A stretch of DNA of 13,423 nt. It comes from Baffinella frigidus (lineage: Eukaryota > Cryptophyceae > Cryptomonadales > Baffinellaceae). The translations under genes and the position numbers were made by a program. The notes under the pieces were generated by a model that was given only the letters and a program-made list of their open reading frames with translations, ran no database searches and was not told where the DNA came from. The stretch lies in assembly GCA_026770585.1 (NCBI GenBank), contig MU646477.1, positions 559,262 through 572,684 on the forward strand, read 5' to 3'. Positions 5,956-11,607 of the stretch are shown one piece after another (positions within the stretch are counted from its first letter, which is position 1; each line of letters starts with the position of its first letter).

Positions 5956-6322
5956 ACTCCGCACCGCTAAAACTCAGCAGGGTTCAACGTCAGGCTTCAA
6001 CGTCGTGGAACAGCCCCGCCGGCAGGCTCGTGAACAGACGCCGAAGCCAGACGGTCGGTCGTGACTGCCTTGCGTGTTCCTATGCAGGTGCACTGACACG
6101 TGCAGGTGACACTGTCAAAAGCCCTTAGATCCTTGTAATAACAAAAAACCCGCAGGGGGTCTGTGATGTGATCATGCTGGTCTTATAATCAATAAATTCC
6201 CTGTTAGGTGGAACGAGAGGGTACGAACGAGGCGCTTACATCTCGACATTCGACTAGAGCATTACAGGCCACAGTCAGAAACTTCCGCACCGCTTCACTG
6301 TGACTTCTACTCTCTGTCAGCC
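5956..6322. other. second copy of the AATAAA module and neighbouring repeats
   Basis: CACCGCTAAAACTCAGCAGG (about 5957) and ACACTGTCAAAAGCCCTTAG (about 6110) repeat parts of 5612-5690. CCCGCAGGGGGTCTGTGAT through AATCAATAAA (6148-6193) repeats 4511-4562. TACGAACGAGGCGCTTACAT (6213-6232) is a further P1-flank copy. No gene. Confidence 0.45.
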
Positions 6323-6507
6323 CCAGTGCTGAACTCTGCCTCAGTCGGGTTGGCTGCCTATCCTCAAGTTGACGATGCTGGGTGTGTGGTACAAATTGTC
6401 AACGTTGGCGCGGAAAAGAGCCTGGGCTCACCAAATTGGCGAGACCAAATAGACTGGGACAGAGCTAGAGTACCGGGATTGCTGCAAGATCAATGCGCGA
6501 TAGGGAG

Positions 6508-6552
6508 CGAGCAAAGTTGTGGTGTTTGATGAGCAAAGTTGTGGTTTTAACG
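6508..6552 (+). repeat. 22-bp tandem duplication
   Basis: GAGCAAAGTTGTGGTGTTTGAT is followed directly by GAGCAAAGTTGTGGTTTTAA. It lies just inside the left arm of the inverted-repeat structure. Confidence 0.75.
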
Positions 6553-6751
6553 AGGCAGTGAGCTCAGCTCTTGGTGATGCTTCAGGATGCATCTATCACT
6601 GCATTCTGTGCTCTGCAACGGTGCATGCGATCGAGCAGACAGACACACCCGCCCGAGGAGCCAGCAGCGCAACGTCCCTGCGCTGTCATTCTCGTCAAAC
6701 GACTGGTCAAAAATACCTGCGCGTCCTCCTCTTCCTCCATCCCCCCCATAG

Positions 6752-6897
6752 GCTTGTCCGGAACCCCGCAGCCTACCCCGCAAACAGCCCCGCAAACGGC
6801 AGGGCTCCCCCCCCCGCCCCCCCCCTCGGTGTCCCAGCCGGATTCCACAGCCTTCCAGTCCTCGTCCACGCCCGTGCTGCACGCGGGAACGTTTGAG
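6752..6897 (+). CDS. candidate exon, proline-rich protein segment
   Basis: A strong 3' splice-like tract (CCTCTTCCTCCATCCCCCCC then ATAG|G) precedes an open frame of 48 codons. It includes GTPQPTPQTAPQTAG, a run of six prolines and SVSQPDSTAFQSSSTP. Such composition suggests a disordered linker. The end is drawn at GAG|GCAGCG, a GC-type donor just before the right inverted arm. The frame itself stays open to 7044, so a longer exon or chance openness is possible. Its end phase (0) does not join the favoured frame of the next candidate (7132-7180), so membership of the downstream gene is unproven. No named domain is recognised. Confidence 0.35.
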
Positions 6898-7131
6898 GCA
6901 GCGAACAAACAGTCGCCAGCTCTGTCTCAGTCTGTTTGGGCGCATCGATTCGGTGCGCCCGGGCTCTTTTCCGCTCCAAAGTTGACGGGTGTGTACCGGA
7001 ACCCCCGGAACGTCAACTTGAGAATAGTCGGCCAACCAGAATGAGGCAGAGAACAAACACTGTCCGACGGAAACGTTGGGGGTGAGGTTTCGGGCTTCAT
7101 GATTATAGGGTTTAGGGTTTTGGGGTATTAG

Positions 7132-7180
7132 GGAAGGAAATGTCGAGCGCGACGCGGTGCACGACTCTCATGGAAACAAG
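7132..7180 (+). CDS. candidate small exon
   Basis: It follows a telomere-like stretch ending GGGGTATTAG|GG and is followed by AACAAG|GTGAAGG, a good donor. One frame reads EGNVERDAVHDSHGNK, ends in phase 0 and would join the next exon at 7449 in frame. The other two frames are also open, so the reading is uncertain. Its upstream partner is unknown. Confidence 0.35.
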
Positions 7181-7448
7181 GTGAAGGCGGGCTGGAGGGG
7201 GTGGACAGTGTCTTGGATTGGGGAAGGCACCTTAGTGTTCCATTGTCCTCGCTCTTTTGTGCAGCAACCTCTGGGCTTTTTGAGCCCCACTCCACGACGT
7301 TCGCAGGCGAGGCGATTGTCATCGCAAGAGTGGCTCCGGAACCGTCCTGGCCACGCTGGCAACCGCGGTGCCTTGCGGTCGGGGAACCCGTCTTGACCGG
7401 CTCAAAAAGGTCACCATTTTGAGCCTGCGGCGGCGATGTGCCACCAAG
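7181..7448 (+). other. probable intron with overlapping open frames
   Basis: GC-rich sequence in which several frames on both strands stay open by chance (no stop-rich AT tract). It contains the palindrome GGCTTTTTGAGCC (about 7276) and its partner GGCTCAAAAAGG (about 7400). ACCATTTTGAGCCTGCGGC (about 7413) resembles ACCATTCTGAGCCGGCG at 7740, just before the next large exon. A short exon after GTTCGCAG|GCGAGGCG (about 7311) cannot be excluded. Confidence 0.35.
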
Positions 7449-7488
7449 GTGATCAGTGAAGATGCGGCGCTCGCTGTGGAGAGGGAGA
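7449..7488 (+). CDS. candidate small exon, phase 0 to 1
   Basis: AG|GTGATCAGTG opens the frame VISEDAALAVERE, which ends one base into a codon at A|GTGAGC, a near-consensus donor. With the acceptor CTGAG|CCGGCG at 7751 the split codon completes and the frame continues GERMEERGSVGG. The joining phase and the acidic-helical look of the peptide support it. Its shortness does not. Confidence 0.45.
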
Positions 7489-7561
7489 GTGAGCCCCCCG
7501 GTGTTGGGATGGGGGGCAGGGTGGATGCGCACGGCGTCTAACGTGCCGTGCATCTCAATGA

Positions 7562-7750
7562 AGAACGAACCCTCAATTCAGAACCGCTTTTCGTTCAAAA
7601 TTGGTGAATTTTTGAGTGCTGACGTAAAAAAACTTTTTTCGTTGCCCGTTTTGACCAGTTTGACATTTCTTTTTTCGGGTCAAACTTAGTTTTATATCTC
7701 ATTTTAAAACTTGAAATTTTAGCGGGAGAGCAAAAAGAGACCATTCTGAG
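7562..7750 (+). other. AT-rich stretch, probable 3' part of an intron
   Basis: T-rich runs (AAAAAAACTTTTTTCGTTG, TTTCTTTTTTCGGG) contrast sharply with the GC-rich exons. A weak GTTTTGACC/GGGTCAAAC pair is present. No coding frame is convincing. It ends at CCATTCTGAG, the proposed acceptor. Confidence 0.45.
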
Positions 7751-8031
7751 CCGGCGAGAGGATGGAGGAGCGGGGCTCTGTGGGTGGGAGGAAGTTGTCC
7801 GGCACGAGCGGGGTGCTGGGCGTCTCAAGTGCTCGTGTCGGGCTGAAGGGCAGTGTGGCTCGCCTGGGAAGCTTTGCGAGTATGCGCTCTAATCCGTCCG
7901 TCCTGAGCAAGTCCTCAGGCGGGGGGGAGATGCCGCTGGGGCGGCAGCTGCAGAACAGACAGAATGTGCCGTTTCGCTACCAGAGCATCGATCGGAATGC
8001 TCCCTACTTCGTCGACCCCCGCGTCCTCCAG
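7751..8031 (+). CDS. exon of an unrecognised Ser/Gly-rich protein
   Basis: This is the longest convincing exon. The frame is open, GC-rich at third positions, and ends RVLQ at CTCCAG|GTCTGC, a good donor, in phase 0. An in-frame ATG at 7762 has an upstream in-frame TGA at 7747. It could therefore be the true start, or the exon could continue from 7449-7488 through the AG at 7749-7750. The first ~60 residues are low-complexity Ser/Gly/Arg (SVGGRKLSGTSG, LGSFASMRSNPSVLSKSSGG). The end is more structured: VPFRYQSIDRNAPYFVDP. The latter looks like a conserved motif, but I cannot assign a family. It heads an exon series running to at least 10996. Confidence 0.65.
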
Positions 8032-8144
8032 GTCTGCTCGTCAACTTGAGAATACGCACATGTCTGCTCCACTCCAGTAGGTTCTACTCAAGAGTCTGGC
8101 CACTCCCGCCACTCCTACGCGGGACCGTGTCCTGAGACTGCCAG

Positions 8145-8221
8145 CCCTTCGCCGAGGAGCACCCTCCCTCAATGCTGCACGCATCCCCGACGCTGTCCAT
8201 GCCGAGCGTTGAGAAGAGCAG
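8145..8221 (+). CDS. exon, phase 0 to 2
   Basis: The acceptor is GAGACTGCCAG|CCC and the donor AGCAG|GTGGCG. The frame reads PFAEEHPPSMLHASPTLSMP then SVEKS and ends two bases into a codon. The next exon supplies exactly the one missing base (AG|G, Arg). This phase fit on both sides is the main support. Codons are GC-rich and the peptide is Pro/Ser-rich, probably flexible. The acceptor lacks the G that most other acceptors here have after AG. Confidence 0.55.
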
Positions 8222-8310
8222 GTGGCGCGCAGCGCCGGGTGAAGCATCAACCAGCTGCACCCCCTCAGGGGGTCCTGCACTCTTTCCCGGGCCCAGACGC
8301 TTTGTAACAG

Positions 8311-8362
8311 GAGCGCGCTGGAATCCGCCGGGCTGCTGAACACATTCAAGGACCCGCGCAAG
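8311..8362 (+). CDS. exon, phase 2 to 0
   Basis: The acceptor is TTTGTAACAG|G and the donor CGCAAG|GTGGAG. The frame reads SALESAGLLNTFKDPRK after the completed Arg. An alternative acceptor at CGGGCCCAG|ACG (8296) would add TLCNR and start in phase 0. The phase-2 choice fits the preceding exon. Function is unknown. Amphipathic character is plausible for LESAGLLNTF. Confidence 0.55.
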
Positions 8363-8492
8363 GTGGAGTGAGCGAGGGTGCTGGTGGCTGTCGTGCTGCC
8401 CTTCCTCCGCCTCTGTCACCCCCTCCCCCCCTCTTCCTCCTCCACCTTCTTTGGACCGTCCTAACCCCTAACCCCTGAACCGTAAACCCAAG

Positions 8493-8556
8493 GTGGTGGC
8501 CAAGCACACGCCGAGCGAGCTGGGGCAGATTGCGATCCCAGACGGCATGGATATCG
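8493..8556 (+). CDS. exon, phase 0 to 1
   Basis: The intron before it ends in telomere-like DNA: CCGTAAACCCAAG|GTGGTGG. The frame VVAKHTPSELGQIAIPDGMD then I ends in G, and the intron starts GTACATCC. A degraded second copy at 8774-8816 has three silent and one replacement difference in the shared core, plus the same intron start. That supports both the reading frame and the donor. The joined peptide with the previous exon would read FKDPRK-VVAKHTPSELG. Confidence 0.6.
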
Positions 8557-8773
8557 GTACATCCTAAACCCAAGCTCTGAACCCAAACTCTAAACCTGGT
8601 TTAGGGGTGAGGGGTCGGGGATCTCAATCGGTACATCCAACCCCCCTATTTTGAGTGGGGTGCGGAGGCACCCCACCTCACACCTAAACCCGCATCCCCA
8701 ACCTCCTACCCCCCCAAAACTGAACCCGAAAGCCGAAACCCCTGAACCCAAACACCCAACCCGAAAGCCGAAA
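8557..8773 (+). other. intron stretch with a third copy of the donor sequence
   Basis: CTCAATCGGTACATCC at about 8625-8640 repeats the exon end and intron start of 8552-8564 without any exon before it. CCCTAAAC-type and CCGAAAGCCGAAA repeats follow. The G-rich/C-rich pair around 8597-8680 includes GGGGTGCGGAGGCACCCC, a small hairpin. Confidence 0.45.
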
Positions 8774-8816
8774 GCCAAGCGAGCTGGGGCAGATCGCATT
8801 CCCAGACGGGCAATCG
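8774..8816 (+). pseudogene. degraded duplicate of exon 8493-8556
   Basis: SELGQIAFPDG is readable, followed by QS and the identical GTACATCC intron start. Compared with the first copy, about 11 bases (CACACGCCGAG) are missing near the 5' end, which would break the frame if the same acceptor were used. The core changes are mostly silent (ATT/ATC, GCG/GCA, GGC/GGG, with ATC/TTC replacing Ile by Phe). It is either a decaying exon copy or an alternative exon with another acceptor. Confidence 0.6.
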
Positions 8817-8870
8817 GTACATCCTAAACCCTTCTGATGAGCAGTTTGGACGATCATGGCGCATCACCCT

Positions 8871-9118
8871 GAACCCTCAAACCCCACCCCCCACCCCCCA
8901 CCCCCCAACCCCAACCCCCCAACCCCCAACCCCCAACCCCCAAACCCCAAATTCCAAACCCTAAACCCTAAACCCAAACCCTGAACCCAATCCCTAAACC
9001 GTAAACCCTAAACCCCGACCCTGAACCCTAAACCCTAAACCCGAAACCCTACACCCTAAACCCTGAACCCTAGACCCAGACCCTAAACCCCAAACCCAAC
9101 CCCTGAACCCTACACCCT
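8871..9118. repeat. C-strand telomere-like intron tract
   Basis: CCCCCCAACC-type runs (8881-8945) grade into CCCTAAACCCTGAACCC 7-mers. It lies directly upstream of the acceptor of the 9124 exon. Confidence 0.85.
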
Positions 9119-9123
9119 GCCAG

Positions 9124-9176
9124 GGGGCGTCAAGCTGGAGCTTGACCGGAAGATGCAGCCGACGCTCGCGCTCAAG
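9124..9176 (+). CDS. exon, phase 1 to 0
   Basis: ACCCTGCCAG|GGGGCGTC completes the Gly codon left by the 8493-8556 exon. The frame GVKLELDRKMQPTLALK then runs to CTCAAG|GTTCGG. Both ends sit abruptly in telomere-like repeat, C-rich before and G-rich after, so the 53-bp unique GC-rich block stands out. A truncated copy of its last 18 bases is at 10126-10143. The peptide is basic/amphipathic, and I cannot name a family. Confidence 0.6.
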
Positions 9177-9660
9177 GTTCGGGGGTTGGGGTTTATTGTT
9201 TAGGGTTGATGGTTTAGGGTTTATGGTTTGGGGGTTATGGTTTATGGTTTATGGTTTAGGGTTTATGGTTAGTGTTATGGTTTATGGTCTATGGTTTATT
9301 GTTTATTGTTTATTGTTTATTGTTTATTGTTTATTGTTTATTGTTTATTGTTTATTGTTTAGGGTTTAGGGTTTATGGTTTAGGGTTTATGGCTAGGGTT
9401 TGGGGTTAGGGTTTAGGGGTTGGATTTAGGGTTCAGGGTTTAGGCTTTAAGACCGCACGATGCAGACGCTTACGCCCTAGTCATAGGTTTTGTGGTTAAG
9501 GGTTTGGGGTTTAGGGTTTGGGGGTTGGATTTAGGGTTCAGGATTTAGGCTTTAGGACCGCTAGATGCAGACGCCTACGCCCTAGGTGGACGGTTTAGGA
9601 TTTGGGTTTAGGGTTCAGGGTTTAGGCTGTAGGACCGCAGGATGCAGACGCATATGCCCT
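9177..9660. repeat. G-strand telomere-like intron tract with 7-mer variants and tandem exon-sized units
   Basis: GTTTAGG, GTTTATG and about nine GTTTATT copies (9296-9358) keep the 7-bp register. Further on, TTTAGGCTTTAGGACCGC and GATGCAGACGC recur at about 9441, 9549 and 9625, and again at 10075, forming a higher-order unit of about 75-108 bp. Confidence 0.8.
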
Positions 9661-9675
9661 AGGTTGCGAGCGACC

Positions 9676-9818
9676 TTAATCTCGATAGAAGGATTAATTA
9701 ATTGCTTTTGGCGCAACGAAATTTACCACACAACCGCTTTACTATTACGTTTATGAGCAAATCGTGTAGTAATTTTTGTTCCCCAAAAGCAATTAATTAA
9801 TACTTGTATGGAGATTAA
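9676..9818. mobile_element. palindromic element P3
   Basis: Outer arms TTAATCTCGATAGAAGGATT/AATTAATTGCTTTTGG pair with CCAAAAGCAATTAATTAAT/ACTTGTATGGAGATTAA, with a few mismatches. The inner GCAACGAAATTTACCACAC and GTGTAGTAATTTTTGTT are homologous to the inner part of P1 (5241-5310), although the outer arms are unrelated to P1. It lies in the long intron between exons 9124-9176 and 10522-10605. Confidence 0.8.
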
Positions 9819-9869
9819 CCTAGGGCGGCTTTAGGCTTCAGGACCGCTCGTAACCTAGGGCGGCTCGCA

Positions 9870-10044
9870 CCCTACCACACGAGGCTACCCAGGCGAACAG
9901 AATAAAAGGGACTTGTTTTGTAGGGAAATGATCACGTTACCGACCGCTCAGCGGTCGGTCGGTTATAAATCACTTATGGATAGGCCCTACTTGTACAGCC
10001 CCCGGGTTTTATTCTGTTCGCCTGGTTAGCCTCGTGTGGTAGGG
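9870..10044. mobile_element. palindromic element P4
   Basis: CCCTACCACACGAGGCTACC and CAGGCGAACAGAATAAAA pair with TTTTATTCTGTTCGCCTG and the mirror of the outer part ending GTGTGGTAGGG. The centre has its own perfect stem, ACCGACCGCT/AGCGGTCGGT (about 9939-9959). AGGGCGGCT occurs on both sides (about 9857 and 10041) and might be a 9-bp target duplication, though the same string also occurs near 9823. Confidence 0.8.
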
Positions 10045-10125
10045 CGGCTTGAGGATTTGGGTTTAGGGTTCAGGGTTTAGGCTGTAGGACCGCACGATGC
10101 AGACGCGAGGTTGCGAGCGAGGCCA

Positions 10126-10143
10126 CCGACGCTCGCGCTCAAG
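10126..10143 (+). pseudogene. truncated duplicate of exon 9124-9176
   Basis: CCGACGCTCGCGCTCAAG is identical to the last 18 bases of the exon (PTLALK), but the donor GT is GG here and the telomere-like C-strand tract starts at once. The upstream part of the exon is absent. It shows that exon ends are copied along with repeat DNA in this intron. Confidence 0.7.
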
Positions 10144-10159
10144 GGCTAAACCCTAAACC

Positions 10160-10198
<39 letters not shown>

Positions 10199-10517
10199 GC
10201 CCTCAACCCTCAACCCTCAACCCCAAACCATAAACCCTAAACCCCAAACCCTACTCCCTAAACCCTAAACTCTAAAACCTGAGCCCTAAACCCTCAAACC
10301 CTAAACCATACACGCTAAACCCTAAACCCTAAACCCTGAACCCTAAACCCTAAACCCTAATCCCTAATCCCTAAACCCTAAACCCTGAAGCTAACCCTGA
10401 ACCCTAAACCTCGAAGCTAACCCTGAACCCTAAACCCTAAACCCTGAAGCGTTCCCTGAACCCTAAACCCTGAATCCTGCCAACCTTAGACCCTGAACCC
10501 TAAACCCCAAACCCGAA
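10144..10517. repeat. C-strand telomere-like intron tract
   Basis: Begins with CAACCCT copies (10162-10220), then CCCTAAA with CCCTGAA variants and GAAGCTAACCCTGAACCC interruptions. It runs to the acceptor at 10520-10521. Confidence 0.85.
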
Positions 10518-10521
10518 ACAG

Positions 10522-10605
10522 GAGTTGGAGGCGCGATCTCGCGAGAAGAAACAGCGGATGGACCAGGAGGAGAAGAAGCGACGCGCCCTCGCTGCCCTCA
10601 ACCAG
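10522..10605 (+). CDS. exon, charged helical segment (EEKKRRALAAL unit 1)
   Basis: ACCCGAAACAG|G opens 28 codons in phase 0: ELEARSREKKQRM, then DQEEKKRRALAALNQ, ending at AACCAG|GTCCCA. The composition (Glu, Lys, Arg, Ala, Leu) predicts a long, highly charged alpha helix or coiled coil. The last 39 bases recur as exons 10774-10812 and 10958-10996 with the same reading frame and boundaries. Comparing this exon with the third shows three silent and one Asn-to-Asp change, which supports coding function. Identity is unknown. Confidence 0.72.
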
Positions 10606-10773
10606 GTCCCACCCCGCGGATATTTTCTGTCCCGGATATTTCCTGTAAATATCCGGATATTTCCTGTCATTGGTAATAGAGGTGAGATTGTTTTGTACTG
10701 GATTTTGAAGGGGGTTCGTACCCGGGTTTTGAAGGGGGTTCGTACCTGTGGTTAGAATAGCTGTAGGGAGCAG
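10606..10773 (+). other. intron with a GGATATTT palindrome and GTAC repeats
   Basis: CCGGATATTT CCTGT AAATATCCGG (10632-10656) is a perfect 10-bp stem with a 5-base loop just after the donor. CGGATATTTCCTGT is the reverse complement of the ACAGGAAATATCCG seen at later exon starts. TTTTGAAGGGGGTTCGTACC occurs twice here and once in the next intron. Confidence 0.6.
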
Positions 10774-10812
10774 GAGGAGAAGACCCGACGCGCCCTCGCT
10801 GCCCTCAACCAG
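10774..10812 (+). CDS. exon, EEKKRRALAAL unit 2
   Basis: GAGCAG|GAGGAG to AACCAG|GTTCCA, 39 bases, phase 0 to 0, reading EEKTRRALAALNQ. It differs from unit 1 only in Lys to Thr (AAG/ACC). As a 39-base exon flanked by intact splice sites it could be skipped or included without frame change. An acceptor three bases upstream (GGGAG|CAG) would add Gln. Confidence 0.6.
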
Positions 10813-10957
10813 GTTCCAAATCTGTACCAGCCGTACAATTGTTTTGTACTAGCCGTACAAATGTTTTGTACGAGTCGTACAAATGTTTTGTACTGGGAGT
10901 GAAGGATTTTGAAGGGGATTTGTACATGCGGTACACATAGTTTGTGCCACGAATCAG
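10813..10957 (+). other. intron with GTACAAATGTTTTGTAC repeats
   Basis: CCGTACAAATGTTTTGTAC-like units occur three times at a spacing of about 24-25 bases. Each is partly self-complementary (GTACAA...TTGTAC). The tail GATTTTGAAGGGGATTTGTAC matches the previous intron, showing the intron and exon were duplicated together. Confidence 0.65.
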
Positions 10958-10996
10958 GAGGAGAAGAAGAGACGCGCGCTCGCCGCCCTCGACCAG
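10958..10996 (+). CDS. exon, EEKKRRALAAL unit 3 with GC donor
   Basis: AATCAG|GAGGAG to GACCAG|GCTCTG, reading EEKKRRALAALDQ in phase 0. Silent differences to unit 1 are CGA/AGA, GCC/GCG and GCT/GCC; the only replacement is Asn to Asp. The donor is GC instead of GT. This is allowed in many eukaryotes and common in dinoflagellates. If it is not functional, the frame would run on into ALALPHSV and stop. Confidence 0.6.
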
Positions 10997-11130
10997 GCTC
11001 TGGCTCTGCCTCACTCGGTTTGACCTCAAAACAAAAAAAAGTCAAAACAAAAAAAAATCACTCCTGGTAAACCCTGCACCCTACGCACTGACCCCTGAGC
11101 CCTGACCCCATATTTTGTTCCGGCGCGCAC
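10997..11130 (+). other. intron with poly-A runs and telomere-like C-strand repeat
   Basis: Two AAAACAAAAAAAA runs (11028-11056), then CCCTGCACCCTACGC and CCCTGAGCCCTGACCCC, ending CGGCGCGCACAG. No other feature is visible. Confidence 0.5.
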
Positions 11131-11132
11131 AG

Positions 11133-11162
11133 GAAATATGCGACCTGCGCGCGAACAACTGA
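11133..11162 (+). pseudogene. exon copy with stop (EICDLRANN) or alternative terminal exon
   Basis: GCGCACAG|GAAATATGCGACCTGCGC reads EICDLRANN, then TGA, in the phase expected after the 10958-10996 exon. The next copy at 11239 has the same start (EISDLRAN) but stays open. This copy either ends a shorter isoform or is a decayed exon that must be skipped. AACAACTGACCC leads straight into telomere-like repeat. Confidence 0.5.
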
Positions 11163-11238
11163 CCCTAAAGCCTAAACCCTAAATCCTGAGCACTAAACCC
11201 TGAGCCCTAACCCCATAAAAAAACCCCGTCCAACACAG

Positions 11239-11350
11239 GAAATATCCGACCTGCGCGCGAACACGTCGATCTCGACGACGGCGAGCAGGCGCGCCTCGCA
11301 CTCGGGAGGAGGAGGAGGATCAGGGCGCGCGTCCGATGCCGGCATGGCGC

Positions 11351-11381
<31 letters not shown>

Positions 11382-11571
11382 AGGAGGAGGGGGAGGGGGG
11401 CGCGGCGCCGAGAGTGGCCAGCGCGCGCAAGAAACCTCCGGGACAGGAAATATCCGCCTGCACGCGCGGGCGTCCGAGGGCGCCGTGGCGCACGACGCGC
11501 GGACGGGCCAGGGTCAGCAGGCGGAGGGGGCGACGAAGGCGTCGGCGAGGAGGGAGGGGGTGCCGGGGCTG
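11239..11571 (+). CDS. exon with Gly-rich tract
   Basis: CAACACAG|GAAATATCC opens a frame of 111 codons, phase 0, starting EISDLRANTSISTTASRRAS. A Ser/Gly stretch and a run of about 15 glycines follow, then GAESGQRAQETSG and ATKASARREGVPGL to CTG|GTGGGC. Because GGC/GGA runs keep all three frames open (poly-Ala and poly-Arg in the others), openness here is weak evidence. The support is the duplicated start (11133) and the duplicated end (11668-11703), both in this frame. A separate exon starting after GACGAAG at 11540 is possible. Confidence 0.45.
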
Positions 11572-11607
11572 GTGGGCGTCCCTACACCCTGAACCCCTGA
11601 ACTCTAC

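Larger units (their letters stand above)
6323..7061. mobile_element. inverted-repeat structure with ~145-bp arms
   Basis: The left arm (6323-6468) and the reverse complement of the right arm (6917-7061) share ACTCTGCCTCA-like starts, a TCTCAAGTTGACG or TCCTCAAGTTGACG block, GCGGAAAAGAGCC, and a final AGACTGGGACAGAGCTAG or AGACTGAGACAGAGCTGG. Identity is roughly three quarters by eye. Each arm contains its own GTTGACG...GTCAAC pair. The interior holds a proline-rich frame and no transposase. It is either a transposon-like element or two introner-like repeats inserted in opposite orientations either side of an exon. Confidence 0.65.

Noticed and set aside
6547-7056. 169-codon minus-strand ORF
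   Set aside because: It is antisense to the proline-rich plus frame and to both inverted arms. Its similarity to the plus ORF at 6326 only reflects the inverted repeat.
7404-7425. Relict dinoflagellate spliced leader
   Set aside because: Only CCATTTTG is shared. The remainder does not match what I know of the leader, so it does not establish the taxon.
7128-7553. 141-codon minus-strand ORF
   Set aside because: High GC and few stops open several frames here. No splice pattern or repeat-based support on the minus strand, and plus-strand exon phases fit better.
9142-9369. 75-codon ORF rich in VYGLWFIVYCLLF
   Set aside because: A translation of TTTAGGG/TTTATTG 7-mers, not a membrane protein gene.
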